From Burkholderiales bacterium PBB6 (GTDB taxonomy: Bacteria; Pseudomonadota; Gammaproteobacteria; Burkholderiales; Burkholderiaceae_C), in assembly GCA_002255925.1 (NCBI GenBank), contig NKIH01000008.1:55698-119697 (forward strand): 64,000 nt of DNA. The letters run 5' to 3'. The stretch's first letter is position 1, and each line of letters begins with the position of its first letter. The translations under genes and the position numbers were made by a program. Under the pieces are notes generated by a model that did not search any database, had not been told where the DNA came from, and saw nothing but the letters and a program-made list of their open reading frames with translations. This document shows, piece by piece, positions 38,379-48,853 of this stretch.

Positions 38379-39479
38379 ATGTCCGGCAGCACCCTCGGCG
38401 ACTTGTTTCGCGTCACCAATTTCGGCGAAAGCCACGGCCCGGCCATCGGTTGCGTGATTGACGGCTGCCCACCCGGCCTGGCGCTGAGCGAGGCTGATAT
38501 CCAGCCCGAGCTGGACCGCCGCCGCCCGGGCACGTCGCGCCATGTCACCCAGCGCAATGAGCCGGACGCCGTGGAAATTCTGTCGGGCGTTTATGAAGGC
38601 AAGACCACCGGCACGCCGATCTGCCTGCTGATCCGCAACACCGACCAGCGCAGCAAGGACTACGGCAACATCGCCCAGACCTTCCGCCCTGGCCACGCTG
38701 ATTACACCTACTGGCAGAAGTACGGCATTCGCGACCCGCGTGGCGGCGGCCGCAGCTCGGCCCGCATGACGGCGCCCATGGTGGGCGCCGGCGCGGTCGC
38801 CCGGAAGTGGCTGGCAGCGCAGTTCGGCATCGAGATCCGCGGCTGCATGACGGCCATCGGCGAGATCGACATCCCGCGTGACGACTGGTCGCAGGTCAGC
38901 CAGAACCCGTTCTTCGCAGCGTCGGCCAGCAAGACGGACGAGCTGGAGGCCTACATGGACGCGCTGCGCAAGGCGGGCGATTCGGTGGGTGCCCGGCTGT
39001 ATGTCGAGGCCAAGGGCGTGCCGGTGGGCCTGGGCGCGCCGCTGTTCGACAAGCTGGACGCCGACATCGCCTACGCGATGATGGGCATCAACGCGGTCAA
39101 GGGCGTGGAAATCGGCGCTGGCTTTGAGTCGGTTCGCCAGAAGGGCACCGAGCACGGCGATGAACTCACGCCGCAGGGTTTCCTGTCTAACAACGCCGGT
39201 GGCGTGCTGGGTGGTATTTCCACGGGCCAGAACATCACGGTGAACATCGCCATCAAGCCGACCAGCTCGATCCGCAGCCCCAAGCAGTCGATCGACCTGG
39301 CGGGCCAGCCGGCCACCGTTGAAACCTTCGGACGCCACGACCCGTGCGTCGGCATCCGCGCCACCCCGATCGCCGAGGCCATGCTGGCCCTGGTGCTGAT
39401 GGACCATGTTCTGCGTCACCGTGCCCAGTGCGGCGACGTGCGGGTGGACACGCCGCGCATCCCGGGCGCCGTGGCCTGA
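38379..39479 (+). CDS. aroC: Chorismate synthase
   Basis: AroC converts 5-enolpyruvylshikimate 3-phosphate to chorismate, the last common step to aromatic amino acids, using reduced FMN. The 366-residue protein has the family signatures [38 protein letters not shown] and the terminal [17 protein letters not shown]. The start ATG 38379 ([20 protein letters not shown]) matches the family. A TAAAAT box at 38317-38322 may be its -10 element, but no matching -35 is seen. Confidence 0.96.
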   Translation: MSGSTLGDLFRVTNFGESHGPAIGCVIDGCPPGLALSEADIQPELDRRRPGTSRHVTQRNEPDAVEILSGVYEGKTTGTPICLLIRNTDQRSKDYGNIAQTFRPGHADYTYWQKYGIRDPRGGGRSSARMTAPMVGAGAVARKWLAAQFGIEIRGCMTAIGEIDIPRDDWSQVSQNPFFAASASKTDELEAYMDALRKAGDSVGARLYVEAKGVPVGLGAPLFDKLDADIAYAMMGINAVKGVEIGAGFESVRQKGTEHGDELTPQGFLSNNAGGVLGGISTGQNITVNIAIKPTSSIRSPKQSIDLAGQPATVETFGRHDPCVGIRATPIAEAMLALVLMDHVLRHRAQCGDVRVDTPRIPGAVA

Positions 39480-39643
39480 ACATCTTGCTGCCACGCGCTG
39501 GCCGACCAACGGGCAGCGCAAGCCACCGTTGATCGCCGCTGACAGCAACTCATCGGCGATTCCGTGCAATTCGTCGCGCTGTTGGTGAATTTCGCCCGTC
39601 CACCCATAAACTGCCCCTCGCTTCAAGAGAGCGACAAACAAGG

Positions 39644-40858
39644 ATGAGCAGGCACAGCATGCAGCAGAAGCGTAAATGGATGGTGGGTGGAGCGGTGGTG
39701 GCGGTGGCCCTGGGGGCTGCCGTTGCGCTGGGGATGGGCAAGAAGGGCGCCGACAAGGCGTCTGACGGCAAGCCGGCCGAGCCGGTGATGTCCTTCGCGG
39801 CCAATGAGGTGGCCAAGCCCAAGCTGCTGGCCTTGGTCAACAGCATCGATTTTTCAGGCCCGCTGGTGGCGCCTGACACGGCCATCGTCCGTGCCAAGGC
39901 CGCCGGCACGCTGCTGAAGCTGCAGGTCGCCGAAGGCAGCCGTGTGCGCGCCGGGCAAGCCCTGGGCACCCTGGACCTGGCTGACCTGACCGCCCGCCTG
40001 AACGAGCGGCTGGCCACGGCCGAATCGGCCCGCGCGCAGCTGGCGCAGGCCGATCGCACCCACCAGAACAACCTGCGCCTGGCCGACCAGCAGTTCATCT
40101 CGCCCAGCGCGGTGGATGCCTCCAAGGCCGCGCTCGACAGCGCACGGGCCCAGCATGCGGCAGCGCTGTCGCAGGTCGAAACGGTGCGCATCGGCCTGCG
40201 TGATGCGGCCCTGGTGGCGCCGATTTCCGGCATCGTGGCCAAGCGCCATGTGGTGCCCGGCGAAAAGGTCTCGGCCGAGCAGCAGGTGCTGACCATCGTT
40301 GATCTGGCCTCGCTGGAAATGGCCGGCACGGTGGGCACGCATGAGGTGCCACAGCTCAGCGTGGGCATGCCGGTCACCATGAAGGTGGAAGGCATGTCTG
40401 AGCCGATCCGCGGTGTGCTGTCGCGCATCGCCCCGGCGGCCGACGTCGGCACGCGCTCCATCGGCGTGGCTGTGAAGGTGCCGAACCCGGGCGAGAAGCT
40501 GCGGGCCGGCCAGTACGCCACCGCCCGTGTGGCCCTGGCCAATGGCGCGGCGCATCTGACGGTGCCCACGGCGGCGATTGGCTCGGCGTCCGGTCAGCAA
40601 TTCGTATGGACGGTGGAGGGCGGCAAGTTGCTGCGCCGCACCGTGACCACCGGCCGGCGTGACGCCAGCCTGGGCCTGACCGAAGTGCTGGAGGGCTTGA
40701 AGCCCGACGTGATGGTGCTGGCCATGCGCTTCGAGAACCTGCGTGAAGGTGGCGAGGCGAAGTTGACTGGTGCAGCTGCGCCTGCGGCATCGGCATCAGC
40801 ACCTGCATCGAGCGCAGCGGCCTCAGCCTCCGCGCCAGCCGCCTCCTCGGCGTCCTGA
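39644..40858 (+). CDS. RND efflux periplasmic adaptor (membrane fusion) protein
   Basis: This 404-residue HlyD/AcrA-type adaptor has an N-terminal signal or anchor (KWMVGGAVVAVALGAAVAL) and the split lipoyl domain (GTLLKLQVAEGSRVRAGQAL, APISGIVAKRHVVPGEKVSA). A helical hairpin between them runs LTARLNERLATAESARAQLA. The C-terminus is an unusual Ala/Ser/Pro-rich tail of about 35 residues. ATG 39644 is used; ATG 39659 is possible. It is paired with the RND permease 36 bases downstream. No outer membrane channel gene is adjacent. Confidence 0.9.
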   Translation: MSRHSMQQKRKWMVGGAVVAVALGAAVALGMGKKGADKASDGKPAEPVMSFAANEVAKPKLLALVNSIDFSGPLVAPDTAIVRAKAAGTLLKLQVAEGSRVRAGQALGTLDLADLTARLNERLATAESARAQLAQADRTHQNNLRLADQQFISPSAVDASKAALDSARAQHAAALSQVETVRIGLRDAALVAPISGIVAKRHVVPGEKVSAEQQVLTIVDLASLEMAGTVGTHEVPQLSVGMPVTMKVEGMSEPIRGVLSRIAPAADVGTRSIGVAVKVPNPGEKLRAGQYATARVALANGAAHLTVPTAAIGSASGQQFVWTVEGGKLLRRTVTTGRRDASLGLTEVLEGLKPDVMVLAMRFENLREGGEAKLTGAAAPAASASAPASSAAASASAPAASSAS

Positions 40859-40894
40859 TTCATCCCCGTCACTGCCAGCCAGAAAGGCCATGTC

Positions 40895-43800
40895 ATGTGG
40901 ATGACCCGTGTCGCCATCAACAACCCCGTCTTCGCCACCATGGTCATGGTTGCGTTGTGCGTGCTGGGTTTGTTTTCCTACAACCGGCTGGGCGTCGAGC
41001 AGATGCCCAACGTCAACGCGCCGGTGGTGTTTGTCTCCATCGCCTACCCCGGTGCTTCGCCGGCCGCGGTGGAAACCGAAATCACCAAGCCCGTGGAATC
41101 GGCGCTGAATGGCATTGCCGGCGTCAAGATGATCCGCTCCAACAGCCTGGAAGGCCGGAGCGAAACCACGCTTGAATTCAGCCTGGACGCCGACGTGGCC
41201 ATCGCCACGCAGGACGTTCGCGACAAGATGGCCGGCGTTCAGGCCGGTCTGCCCAAGGACGCCAAGCAGCCGTTCATCGGCCACTGGGACAACGACAACG
41301 CGCAGCCCACCGTCTCGCTGGCCTTGATCGCCACCGACCGCAGTGCGCGTGAGTTGTCATTGATCGCTGACCAGCTGGTGGTCAAGCGCCTGGAGCGCGC
41401 CGAAGGCGTGGCCCGTGTGCAGTCTGGTGGCCTGAACGTGCGCCAGGTGCGGTTTGACCTGAACCCGCAGCGCCTGCGCGCCGCCGGGCTGACGCCTGCC
41501 GATGTGGCCGTGGCGCTGCAACGCTCGAATGCCGACCAGCCCGTGGGCCTGGTCAGTGGTGGCAGCACCGACGCCATCGTGCGTGTGGAAGGCCGCGTGC
41601 GTGACCCGAAGGAGTTCAGCAACATCGTGGTCTCTCGCACCGGCAACGGCGTGATCACGCTGGGTGATCTGGGTGACCTGGTGGAAGCGGACCGCGAGGC
41701 GGATTCCATCTCTCGCATCAACGGCAAGCCGGCCATCAACATCCAGGTGTTCAAGCAGCAGGACGCCAACATCGTCAAGACGGGCGACGCCATCAAGGAG
41801 GCCGCAGAAAGCCTCAAGGCCAACCTGCCGCCGGGTGTGGAGCTGCGCATCGTCTGGGCCAGCAGCGACTGGGTGAAGTCGTCGCTCGACGGCGTCAAGC
41901 GCACCTTGTTCGAAGGCGCCTTGCTGACCGTGGCGATCGTCTTCCTGTTCCTGCACAGCTGGCGCTCGACCGTCATCACCGGCCTGACTTTGCCGATCTC
42001 GGTGATCGCCAGTTTCATCGCCGTGCAGATGTTCGGCTTCACGCTGAACTTCATGACGATGATGGCGCTGTCGCTGTGCATCGGCTTGCTGATCGACGAC
42101 GCCATCGTGGTGCGCGAGAACATCGTGCGGCACGTGGCCATGGGCAAGGACCACCACACCGCCGCGCGGGTGGGTACCGACGAAATCGGCCTGGCCGTGA
42201 TGGCCACGACCTTCGCCATCTGCGCCGTGTTCGTGCCGGTGGCCTTCATGAAGGGCATCGTCGGCAAGTTCTTCTTCCCGTTCGGCATCACCGTCACGGT
42301 GGCGGTGCTGGTGAGCTTGTTCGTGTCGTTCACGCTCGACCCGATGCTGTCGTCGATCTGGAAGGACCCCGAGAACGATCCGGTGCGCCGCTGGCCCGTC
42401 ATCCGCCATCTGATTGCGCTGGTCGACCACGGCATGGACGTGCTGCACGACACGTATGAGCGCGTCATCAAGTGGGCCTTCAGCGGCCGCCGCTATCGCC
42501 TGTTTGCCCTGCCGGTGCCGCTGTATGCCCGCCCGCTGGGTGAGAACGGCAAGCGCGACAAGAGCCAGGCCCGCGGCTGGCGCCTGGGCACGATCTCGCC
42601 CCGCGGCATCGTGATTGCACTGGCTGCCCTGAGCTTTGTCGTGGCCATCGGCCTGACCCCGATCATCGGCGCGGAAACCATGCCGCAGACCGACCAGGGC
42701 TACACGCAGATCAACATCAAGCTGCCCGTGGGCTCCAGCCTGGAGCGCTCGGACGCGAAGATCCGCCAGGTCGAGGCCATCGTCTCCGGCTTCCCGGAAG
42801 TCGAAACCATGACCACCACGGTGGGTGGTGAAAACGGCCGCAACTCGGCCGAGATCGGCCTGAGCCTGAAGCCGCGCAAGGAACGCAAGCGCAGCCAGAA
42901 GGAGCTTGAAGACACCATCCGCCAGGCCCTGTCGGCCGTGCCGGGCATCGACATTGCGCTGGGCTGGAACCGCCCGATCAACGTCGCCATCCTGGGCCCT
43001 GATCCGACCGTGCTCGACCAGATCACGAACGACCTGAGCGCCAAGATCGCCAAGGTGCCGGGCATCACCGACATGGAAACCTCGGTCAAGCCAGGCGTGC
43101 CAGCCTTCGCTGTGCGTGTGAAGCCGGACGCGGCACGCGAGTTGGGCCTGAACACCCAGTCGCTGGCTTCGGCCCTGCGCACCTACGTGAATGGTGATGT
43201 GGCGACCTACTGGACCACCCCCGACGGCCAGCAGGTGGAGGTGCAACTGCGCCTGGCCAAATCGGCCCGCCAGACCGTGGAACAGTTGCGTGACCTGCCG
43301 GTGGCGTACGCCAAGGACGGCACGCCGATTGCGCTCTCGAGCGTGGCCACCATCGAGCCGGTCGAGAACCCCGTCGTCATCAAGCGCCAGAACCTGGAAC
43401 GTCGCCAGGCCATCTATGCGGGCGTCAGCGCCAGCTCGGGCCGGGCTGTGGGTGACGTGAGCGGCGATGTGCAGAAGATCGTCAAGGCGACGGTGCTGCC
43501 GCAGGGCTATCGCTTCGACGTGGGCGGCCAGGCCAAAGAGCAGGGCGAGATCTTCGGCGCCATCTTCGCGGCGCTGGGCCTGGCGGTGATCTTCATCTAC
43601 ATCGTGCTGGCCAGCCAGTTCGGCAGCTTCCTGCAACCGATTGCGATCATGGCTTCGCTGCCGCTGTCGCTGATCGGCGTGATGCTGGCGCTGCTGATCT
43701 TCGGCTCGACCATCAACCTGTTCTCGATGATCGGCCTGATCATGCTGATGGGCCTGGTCACCAAGAACGCGATTCTGCTGGTCGACTTCGCCAACCACGC

Positions 43801-44107
43801 GGTGAAGGCCGGCAAGACGGTGGCCGAGGCGGTGCTGGAGGCCGGCATGATCCGAATGCGTCCGATCATCATGACCACATCCGCCATGGTTTTCGGCATG
43901 CTGCCGCTGGCCCTGGCTCTCGACGAAGGTGGTGAACTGCAGGCACCGATGGGCCGCGCCATCATCGGCGGGGTCATCACCTCGACGCTGCTGACGCTGG
44001 TCGTGGTGCCGGTGCTCTACAGCTACCTGGTGCGGCCGGCAGCGATGCGCGCTGCGGCCTTGCGGGCCTCAGAGTCGGGCGAGGGCGCGGCTGCCGCCGA
44101 GGCCTGA
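40895..44107 (+). CDS. RND-family efflux permease (AcrB-like)
   Basis: This 1070-residue proton-driven pump spans the inner membrane with about 12 helices and two large periplasmic loops. N-terminal [20 protein letters not shown], the periplasmic [19 protein letters not shown], and the helix-4 proton relay pair of Asp residues in [16 protein letters not shown] are typical. The later [20 protein letters not shown] also fits the family. The closest type is hydrophobic/amphiphilic efflux (HAE); substrates cannot be read. The 3' end overlaps the convergent chemoreceptor gene by 39 bases. Confidence 0.92.
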   Translation: MWMTRVAINNPVFATMVMVALCVLGLFSYNRLGVEQMPNVNAPVVFVSIAYPGASPAAVETEITKPVESALNGIAGVKMIRSNSLEGRSETTLEFSLDADVAIATQDVRDKMAGVQAGLPKDAKQPFIGHWDNDNAQPTVSLALIATDRSARELSLIADQLVVKRLERAEGVARVQSGGLNVRQVRFDLNPQRLRAAGLTPADVAVALQRSNADQPVGLVSGGSTDAIVRVEGRVRDPKEFSNIVVSRTGNGVITLGDLGDLVEADREADSISRINGKPAINIQVFKQQDANIVKTGDAIKEAAESLKANLPPGVELRIVWASSDWVKSSLDGVKRTLFEGALLTVAIVFLFLHSWRSTVITGLTLPISVIASFIAVQMFGFTLNFMTMMALSLCIGLLIDDAIVVRENIVRHVAMGKDHHTAARVGTDEIGLAVMATTFAICAVFVPVAFMKGIVGKFFFPFGITVTVAVLVSLFVSFTLDPMLSSIWKDPENDPVRRWPVIRHLIALVDHGMDVLHDTYERVIKWAFSGRRYRLFALPVPLYARPLGENGKRDKSQARGWRLGTISPRGIVIALAALSFVVAIGLTPIIGAETMPQTDQGYTQINIKLPVGSSLERSDAKIRQVEAIVSGFPEVETMTTTVGGENGRNSAEIGLSLKPRKERKRSQKELEDTIRQALSAVPGIDIALGWNRPINVAILGPDPTVLDQITNDLSAKIAKVPGITDMETSVKPGVPAFAVRVKPDAARELGLNTQSLASALRTYVNGDVATYWTTPDGQQVEVQLRLAKSARQTVEQLRDLPVAYAKDGTPIALSSVATIEPVENPVVIKRQNLERRQAIYAGVSASSGRAVGDVSGDVQKIVKATVLPQGYRFDVGGQAKEQGEIFGAIFAALGLAVIFIYIVLASQFGSFLQPIAIMASLPLSLIGVMLALLIFGSTINLFSMIGLIMLMGLVTKNAILLVDFANHAVKAGKTVAEAVLEAGMIRMRPIIMTTSAMVFGMLPLALALDEGGELQAPMGRAIIGGVITSTLLTLVVVPVLYSYLVRPAAMRAAALRASESGEGAAAAEA

Positions 44108-46483
44108 GGAGCCTGAGTGGCGCGGGGCCGAGGGCCCTGTCGCCGCCAGCTTGGCAGGGCCGGTGCGGCTGGCCGCCGGGTCGGCCTGGCGGTAGATGCC
44201 GCAGCCCAGCAGCAGGCGCTCATCCAGGGCCTGCACGAAGCTGGCCTTGGGTTGCACCGCACCGGATTCGGGGTTGACGATGTCGTACTCCACCCACTGC
44301 GAGCCTTGCGTGGCTGCCCAGGCCTCGCGGGTGAAGCGGTCGCCGTCAATGCCCGGCACCTCATGCACCCGCTTGCCTTCCATGGCCGGCTTCGCGGCAT
44401 GGGTGTGATAGCGGCCCTCGCGGTCGACGATGAACACATACAGGTCTCGGTCGACGAAACCGGCCTCTGCCTTGTGAAACTCATGGCAGGCCGCTGCCAG
44501 GCCCATGCTGCGCACCAGACCCACGGCCCGGTCCACCAGCGCGCGGGCTTCGTCCGCGCTGCCCTGGCGCAGGCGGATGGCCGCCACGGCATCACTCAGC
44601 ACGGTGGCGCGTGCTACCAAGTCGCTGGAGGCGTGTGATGATTCCTCGACCATCTGGGCGTTCTGGCGTGTGATGTCGTCCAGGCTGGCCACGCTTTGGC
44701 TGACCTGGTGCAGGCCTGCACTCTGCTCGGCGCTGGCGGCCGCGATGCCTCGCAGTCGCTCGGACACATTGCGCACGCCGGCCACCACGGTGGCCAGTGT
44801 CTGGCCCACCTGCTGGATGCGGGTGACCGATTGCCCGACCTGCTCGGTGGATTGGCCGATCAGTTGACGGATTTCCGCCGCCGCCGACGCGCTGCGCTGC
44901 GCCAGTTGCCGAACCTCGGACGCCACCACGGCAAAGCCGCGGCCGGCCTCGCCGGCGCGGGCCGCTTCGACAGCTGCGTTCAACGCGAGGATGTTGGTCT
45001 GGAACGCAATGCCGTCGATCACGCCGATGATCTCTGCCACGCGGCGCGAGCTGTCCTCCAGCGTGCCCATGGCCTTCACCGTGGTGTCCATGGCGGCGCC
45101 ACCGGCTTCGGCTTCCTTGCGCAGCTTCAGGGTCAGGGCGTCGAGCTCTTGCGCGGCGCTGGCGTTGGTGGCCACGGCTTCGCTCAGGTGCGCCACGGTG
45201 GTGATGGTCTGCTTCACGCTGGTGGCCTGGGCCTCGGTGCGTTGCGACAGGGCTTCACCACTGCCTGCCACCTGCTGGCCCGCCAGGCCCACCCGCACCG
45301 CGCTGCTGCGGATTTCGGCCACCATGGCCGAGAGGCGTGAACTCATCGCTTCTACCTGCCCGCCGATGCTGGCCAGCTCGTCGCGGCCATGAATGTCGAT
45401 CTTGCGGGACATGTCGCCTTGGGCCACGGCCTCGACACAACTGGCCAGGGTGCGCAGCGCACCCATGAAGCTCAGGTAGAAGGCCAGGCCCAGGTAGAGC
45501 AGGGCAATCACGCCGCCCGTGGAGGCCAGCAGTTCGATGGTCAGCGTCTTCATCAGCCGCTTTTCCCGTAGCTGCAGGCGCTGGTTCAGGTCCTTCAGGA
45601 CCGCGGTGTGCAGTTCCACCACACTCGCCAGCGCGCTGTCACCGGCACTGAACAGCTCGGCGGGTTCGCCCTGCAGGCTTTCAGCGGTGAAGGTGTCGCG
45701 CACCTTGCGGGCAAAGGCGCTGCTCTTGTCACGCGCCGTGGTCCAGGCGGCAGGGGCTTCCACACCAGCGCGCGACAGCGCGGCGAGGCGCAGCTCGATG
45801 TCGTGCAGCTTCACGGCCAGTTGTTCGGTGCGGCCCAGCACGCTGGCACGCTCGGCGCTGCTGGCATCGCCACGGGCCAGCAAGGCGCTGCCGTAACCCA
45901 CGGTCTGGCCAAGGGCCTCCGACCACGGCGTCATGCGCTCCACGGCCAGGTCCATCAGAAAGTAGGTGTCGGCGTCCGGGTCCAGCAGCAATCCGCTGCG
46001 TTCGGCCACCAGCAAGATGATCTCGCGCAGCCGCTCGATCTGCGCCGTTTGCTCCTCGAAGGCCTGGTCGCGACGCTGGGCGTGCTTGCCGTCGGCCAGC
46101 GCCAGGCTGGCTGACGCAGCTGCCGTCCAGTCGTCGCCCAGCAGGGGGCCGGGCGTCATGGCTTCGGTGTGCTTCTTCAAGGCGGCTCGGGTTTCGGTCA
46201 GCGCCGCGGCCGTGGTGGTGTCGCCGTTGAGCTGCCGATGCAGCAAGGTGCGGTGTCTCTGGGTCTCGCTGACGAGTTGTCCGATGCGTTCGATGATCGC
46301 GGTGCCGTCCAGCTCTTCACGCACCAGCTTCAGCTCGTCGGTGGCGCGACTGGAGTTGTGGATGATCAGCAGCAGCAAGGGCAGCAACAGCAGCAGGCCC
46401 AGCAGGCTCAACTTCGCCGGCATGCGCATCTGGCGCATCAACCTGGTGCCGGGGCGCATCAGTGCGCGTGTCCATCTGGCCAT
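44069..46483 (-). CDS. Methyl-accepting chemotaxis protein with C-terminal Cache-like extension
   Basis: This 804-residue receptor has TM1 ([17 protein letters not shown]), a mostly helical periplasmic domain of about 265 residues ([13 protein letters not shown] resembles NIT-type sensors), TM2 ([19 protein letters not shown]), HAMP, and the signalling hairpin ([20 protein letters not shown]). After this comes an extra domain of roughly 120 residues, [20 protein letters not shown] to [10 protein letters not shown], that looks like a single Cache sensor fold. It would lie in the cytoplasm. Start 46483 (MARWTRAL) has AAGGA upstream. The gene overlaps the convergent RND gene. Confidence 0.9.
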   Translation of the reverse strand: MARWTRALMRPGTRLMRQMRMPAKLSLLGLLLLLPLLLLIIHNSSRATDELKLVREELDGTAIIERIGQLVSETQRHRTLLHRQLNGDTTTAAALTETRAALKKHTEAMTPGPLLGDDWTAAASASLALADGKHAQRRDQAFEEQTAQIERLREIILLVAERSGLLLDPDADTYFLMDLAVERMTPWSEALGQTVGYGSALLARGDASSAERASVLGRTEQLAVKLHDIELRLAALSRAGVEAPAAWTTARDKSSAFARKVRDTFTAESLQGEPAELFSAGDSALASVVELHTAVLKDLNQRLQLREKRLMKTLTIELLASTGGVIALLYLGLAFYLSFMGALRTLASCVEAVAQGDMSRKIDIHGRDELASIGGQVEAMSSRLSAMVAEIRSSAVRVGLAGQQVAGSGEALSQRTEAQATSVKQTITTVAHLSEAVATNASAAQELDALTLKLRKEAEAGGAAMDTTVKAMGTLEDSSRRVAEIIGVIDGIAFQTNILALNAAVEAARAGEAGRGFAVVASEVRQLAQRSASAAAEIRQLIGQSTEQVGQSVTRIQQVGQTLATVVAGVRNVSERLRGIAAASAEQSAGLHQVSQSVASLDDITRQNAQMVEESSHASSDLVARATVLSDAVAAIRLRQGSADEARALVDRAVGLVRSMGLAAACHEFHKAEAGFVDRDLYVFIVDREGRYHTHAAKPAMEGKRVHEVPGIDGDRFTREAWAATQGSQWVEYDIVNPESGAVQPKASFVQALDERLLLGCGIYRQADPAASRTGPAKLAATGPSAPRHSGSSGLGGSRALARL

Positions 46484-46551
46484 GTCTGTTCCTTGAGCGG
46501 AGATCTTGTGGGCAGCCCTTGTCCTCGGGCCCATGTCTGCACTCCTATCGT

Positions 46552-46596
46552 GGCAGCGTGTGGCGCTGCCAACTGGCTGGAAAAGCCATGGCTTTT
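46552..46596. repeat. Two inverted repeats between gntR-like gene and chemoreceptor gene
   Basis: The first is GGCAGCG-TGTGG-CGCTGCC (46552-46570). The second is the perfect 16-bp palindrome AAAAGCCATGGCTTTT (46581-46596). Both lie downstream of the LacI-type gene and upstream of the chemoreceptor on the minus strand. The first could be a terminator stem for the regulator; the second is more like a protein-binding site or part of a terminator. Confidence 0.5.
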
Positions 46597-46633
46597 GACG
46601 GCATTTAAGGCGGCCGTCAGCGCCGCAGGTGCT

Positions 46634-47668
46634 TCAGCTGCTGCCGCGCACCATCAGCTCGAAGCCCACATCCACCTGCCGGCGGGGCACCGGCTCGCCG
46701 TGCATCAGGCGCAGCAGCATCTGCGCGGCCTGCTCACCGATGGCTGCCCGGGGCGTGCGTACGGTGGTGAGCGGCGGCACCCATTGCGCGCTGCCCGCCA
46801 GGTCGTTGAAGCCGGCCACGCTGAGCCGCTGCGGCACCGGAATGCCCAGCCGCAGCGCCGCCAGCAAGCCGCCTTGCGCCAGGTCGTCATTGCAGAAGAA
46901 CAGCGCGTCCACGTCGGGGTGGGCTTGCAGCACCTGCTGCATCAACTGGTCGCCCAGCGCCAATGACGAGGGCAGGGGGCTCAGGCATTCAAGGGTTGGG
47001 TCATGCAGACCGGCTTCGGCCAGGGCCTGCCGATAGCCGTCGAGCCGTTGCAGCACACGCGGGTCGAGCTGCGCGCCGACAAAGGCCACGCGCCGGCGGC
47101 CCTGGGCCAGCAGATGCTGTGTCAGGGCATATCCGGCTTCGCGCTGTGACAGGCCCACCGAGTACGGTGCTTCCTCGTTCAGGTCGGGCGCACCCAACTC
47201 CATCAGGTGGATGCAGGGCACGCCGCTGGTTTCAATCAATCGATGTGCTTCGGGCGTGCGGTCGAAGCCGGTGACCATCAGGCCGGCAGGCCGGTGCGCC
47301 AGATAGCTGCGCAGCAGGGCTTCTTCTTCGGCGGGCTGGTAGTGCGTCACGCCAATCAGCATCTGGAAGCCGGCTGGTTGCAGGCAGCGTTGGGCGGCTT
47401 CCAGCAAATCAACAAACAGGTTGTTCGACAGCAGCGGGATCAGCACGGCCACATGGTGGCTGCGGGCCGAGGCCAGCGCACGCGCCGCCGGGTCAGGCAC
47501 GTAACCAAGCTGTCGGGCGGCGTCGTGCACGCGCTGCGCCATGGCCTCATCGACGCTGCGGGTGCCACGCAGCGCGCGCGAGGCCGTGATGGGGCTGACG
47601 CCGGCGGCCTGGGCCACATCGGCCAGGGTGACACGGCCGGTGGCCCGGGAGCGTTGCGAGCTGGGCAT
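46634..47668 (-). CDS. gntR: LacI-family transcriptional regulator, GntR (gluconate) type
   Basis: This 344-residue repressor has a LacI helix-turn-helix (VTLADVAQAAGVSPITASRA) and hinge (LGYVPDPAARALASARS). The periplasmic-binding-like sensor begins VAVLIPLLSNNLFVDLLEAA, a segment close to E. coli GntR. It is divergent from gntK and a TRAP transporter. Two copies of a GATAGCGCTATC palindrome in the gap are its likely operators. The ligand is probably gluconate or 6-phosphogluconate; this is inferred from gntK. Confidence 0.85.
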   Translation of the reverse strand: MPSSQRSRATGRVTLADVAQAAGVSPITASRALRGTRSVDEAMAQRVHDAARQLGYVPDPAARALASARSHHVAVLIPLLSNNLFVDLLEAAQRCLQPAGFQMLIGVTHYQPAEEEALLRSYLAHRPAGLMVTGFDRTPEAHRLIETSGVPCIHLMELGAPDLNEEAPYSVGLSQREAGYALTQHLLAQGRRRVAFVGAQLDPRVLQRLDGYRQALAEAGLHDPTLECLSPLPSSLALGDQLMQQVLQAHPDVDALFFCNDDLAQGGLLAALRLGIPVPQRLSVAGFNDLAGSAQWVPPLTTVRTPRAAIGEQAAQMLLRLMHGEPVPRRQVDVGFELMVRGSS

Positions 47669-47708
47669 CTCGGGTTAACCCCGTTTACGCGTGAAAGTCA
47701 TGGCCGTA

Positions 47709-47722
47709 GGATAGCGCTATCC
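47709..47722. promoter_or_regulatory. Candidate GntR operator O1
   Basis: GGATAGCGCTATCC is a perfect 14-bp palindrome with the central CG step common in LacI-family operators. It sits 41 bases upstream of the regulator's own start, in its promoter region. Confidence 0.75.
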
Positions 47723-47834
47723 CGTTGGGTTTCTCATCGGTGTTTGCCTGAACGCGACGAGCTTTCTCGCCTCGACAGGCACGGTACGGGTCAACAGACA
47801 AAGCGTCGATGACCCGTTTCATTTACCAAGCAAA

Positions 47835-47846
47835 GATAGCGCTATC
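47835..47846. promoter_or_regulatory. Candidate GntR operator O2
   Basis: GATAGCGCTATC repeats the core of O1 exactly, with CC after it. The centres of the two sites are 125 bp apart, about twelve helical turns, so a repression loop is possible. O2 ends four bases before the likely gntK start codon. Confidence 0.75.
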
Positions 47847-47850
47847 CCAA

Positions 47851-48354
47851 ATGAAAGCCCTCGTGGTGATGGGTGTCTCCGGCTGCGGCAAGTCCAGCCT
47901 GGGCGCCGAATTGGCACAGCGCCTGGGCTGGACGCTGGTGGAAGGCGATGACTTCCATCCGCCCAGCAACATGGCCAAGATGCAGGCCGGCCAGGCCCTG
48001 AACGATGTGGACCGTGCGAGCTGGCTGGCCACCTTGGGCGGCCAGCTGGCCGCCCACCCGAACGGCGTGGTGTTGACGTGTTCGTCGCTGAAGCGGGCTT
48101 ACCGCGAACAACTGCGTTCGGCCTGTGCGGGCCTCGGCTTCGTGCACCTGCAACTCACGCCCGACGAGGCCCGCCAGCGTGTGGCGGCCCGCCCGGGCCA
48201 TCCGTTCCCGCCCAGCCTGGTTGACAGCCAGTTCGCTGCGCTCGAAGACCCGGCGGGTGAGCCCCGGGTGTTGTCACTCTCGGCCACGCGCCCCTTGATC
48301 GATCTGGCAGCTGATACCCAGGCCTGGATCCAACAGGAGACCTCCCTTGTCTGA
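47851..48354 (+). CDS. gntK: Gluconokinase
   Basis: GntK phosphorylates gluconate to 6-phosphogluconate, feeding the Entner-Doudoroff or pentose phosphate route. The 167-residue protein carries the P-loop VMGVSGCGKSSLG, the substrate loop GDDFHPPSNMAKMQAGQALN and CSSLKRAYREQLR, all typical of the family. The start is uncertain. ATG 47851 fits the family N-terminus but has no clear ribosome-binding site and lies directly behind O2. ATG 47809 would add 14 residues and place O2 inside the gene. Confidence 0.92.
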   Translation: MKALVVMGVSGCGKSSLGAELAQRLGWTLVEGDDFHPPSNMAKMQAGQALNDVDRASWLATLGGQLAAHPNGVVLTCSSLKRAYREQLRSACAGLGFVHLQLTPDEARQRVAARPGHPFPPSLVDSQFAALEDPAGEPRVLSLSATRPLIDLAADTQAWIQQETSLV

Positions 48355-48853
48355 TTCCCCAAACCCGGCCTCGTCCGGTTTCCTGCGCTGGTCTGAACGC
48401 GCCATGGCCCTGTGCCTGGCCGTGATGGCCGGTGCGGTGTTCCTCAACGTCGTGCTGCGGTATGGCTTTGGCAGCGGCGTGGCGGCCAGCGAGGAGCTGT
48501 CGCGCCTGCTGTTCGTCTGGATGGTGTTCATCGGCGCCACCGCCGCTTACCCCATGGGCCAGCACATGGCCTTCACGGCCTTGCTGACGCCGCTCGCAAA
48601 ACGCCCGGCCGCCCTGAAGGCCATGTCGCGCCTCGTGCATGCGCTGGTGCTGCTGAGCTGCGGCTTGCTGGGCTGGGGCGCCTGGCAGCAGGTCGTGATC
48701 GGCATGGACAGCCGCAGCGTGGTGATGGCCTATCCGACGGCGCTGCTGCCGTTGCCGGCCTTCCTGTGTGCCGTGGCCATCGGCGCCATGTCTTTCTGGA
48801 ATCTGCTGCGTGGCGAGGTGATTGACCTCGGCCATGAGAGCGAGGTGGAGTGA
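48347..48853 (+). CDS. dctQ: TRAP transporter small permease DctQ
   Basis: This is the four-helix small membrane subunit of a TRAP transporter (168 residues). It includes LCLAVMAGAVFLNVVLRYGF and the family-typical ASEELSRLLFVWMVFIGA. The start is TTG 48347, supported by an AGGAGA inside the end of gntK eight bases upstream. It overlaps the gntK stop by eight bases, so translation is coupled to gntK. Confidence 0.9.
   Translation: MSDSPNPASSGFLRWSERAMALCLAVMAGAVFLNVVLRYGFGSGVAASEELSRLLFVWMVFIGATAAYPMGQHMAFTALLTPLAKRPAALKAMSRLVHALVLLSCGLLGWGAWQQVVIGMDSRSVVMAYPTALLPLPAFLCAVAIGAMSFWNLLRGEVIDLGHESEVE

Noticed and set aside
41357..43798. Long minus-strand frame antisense to the RND permease (813 residues)
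   Set aside because: His/Asp/Gln-rich shadow of a certain gene with no family features.
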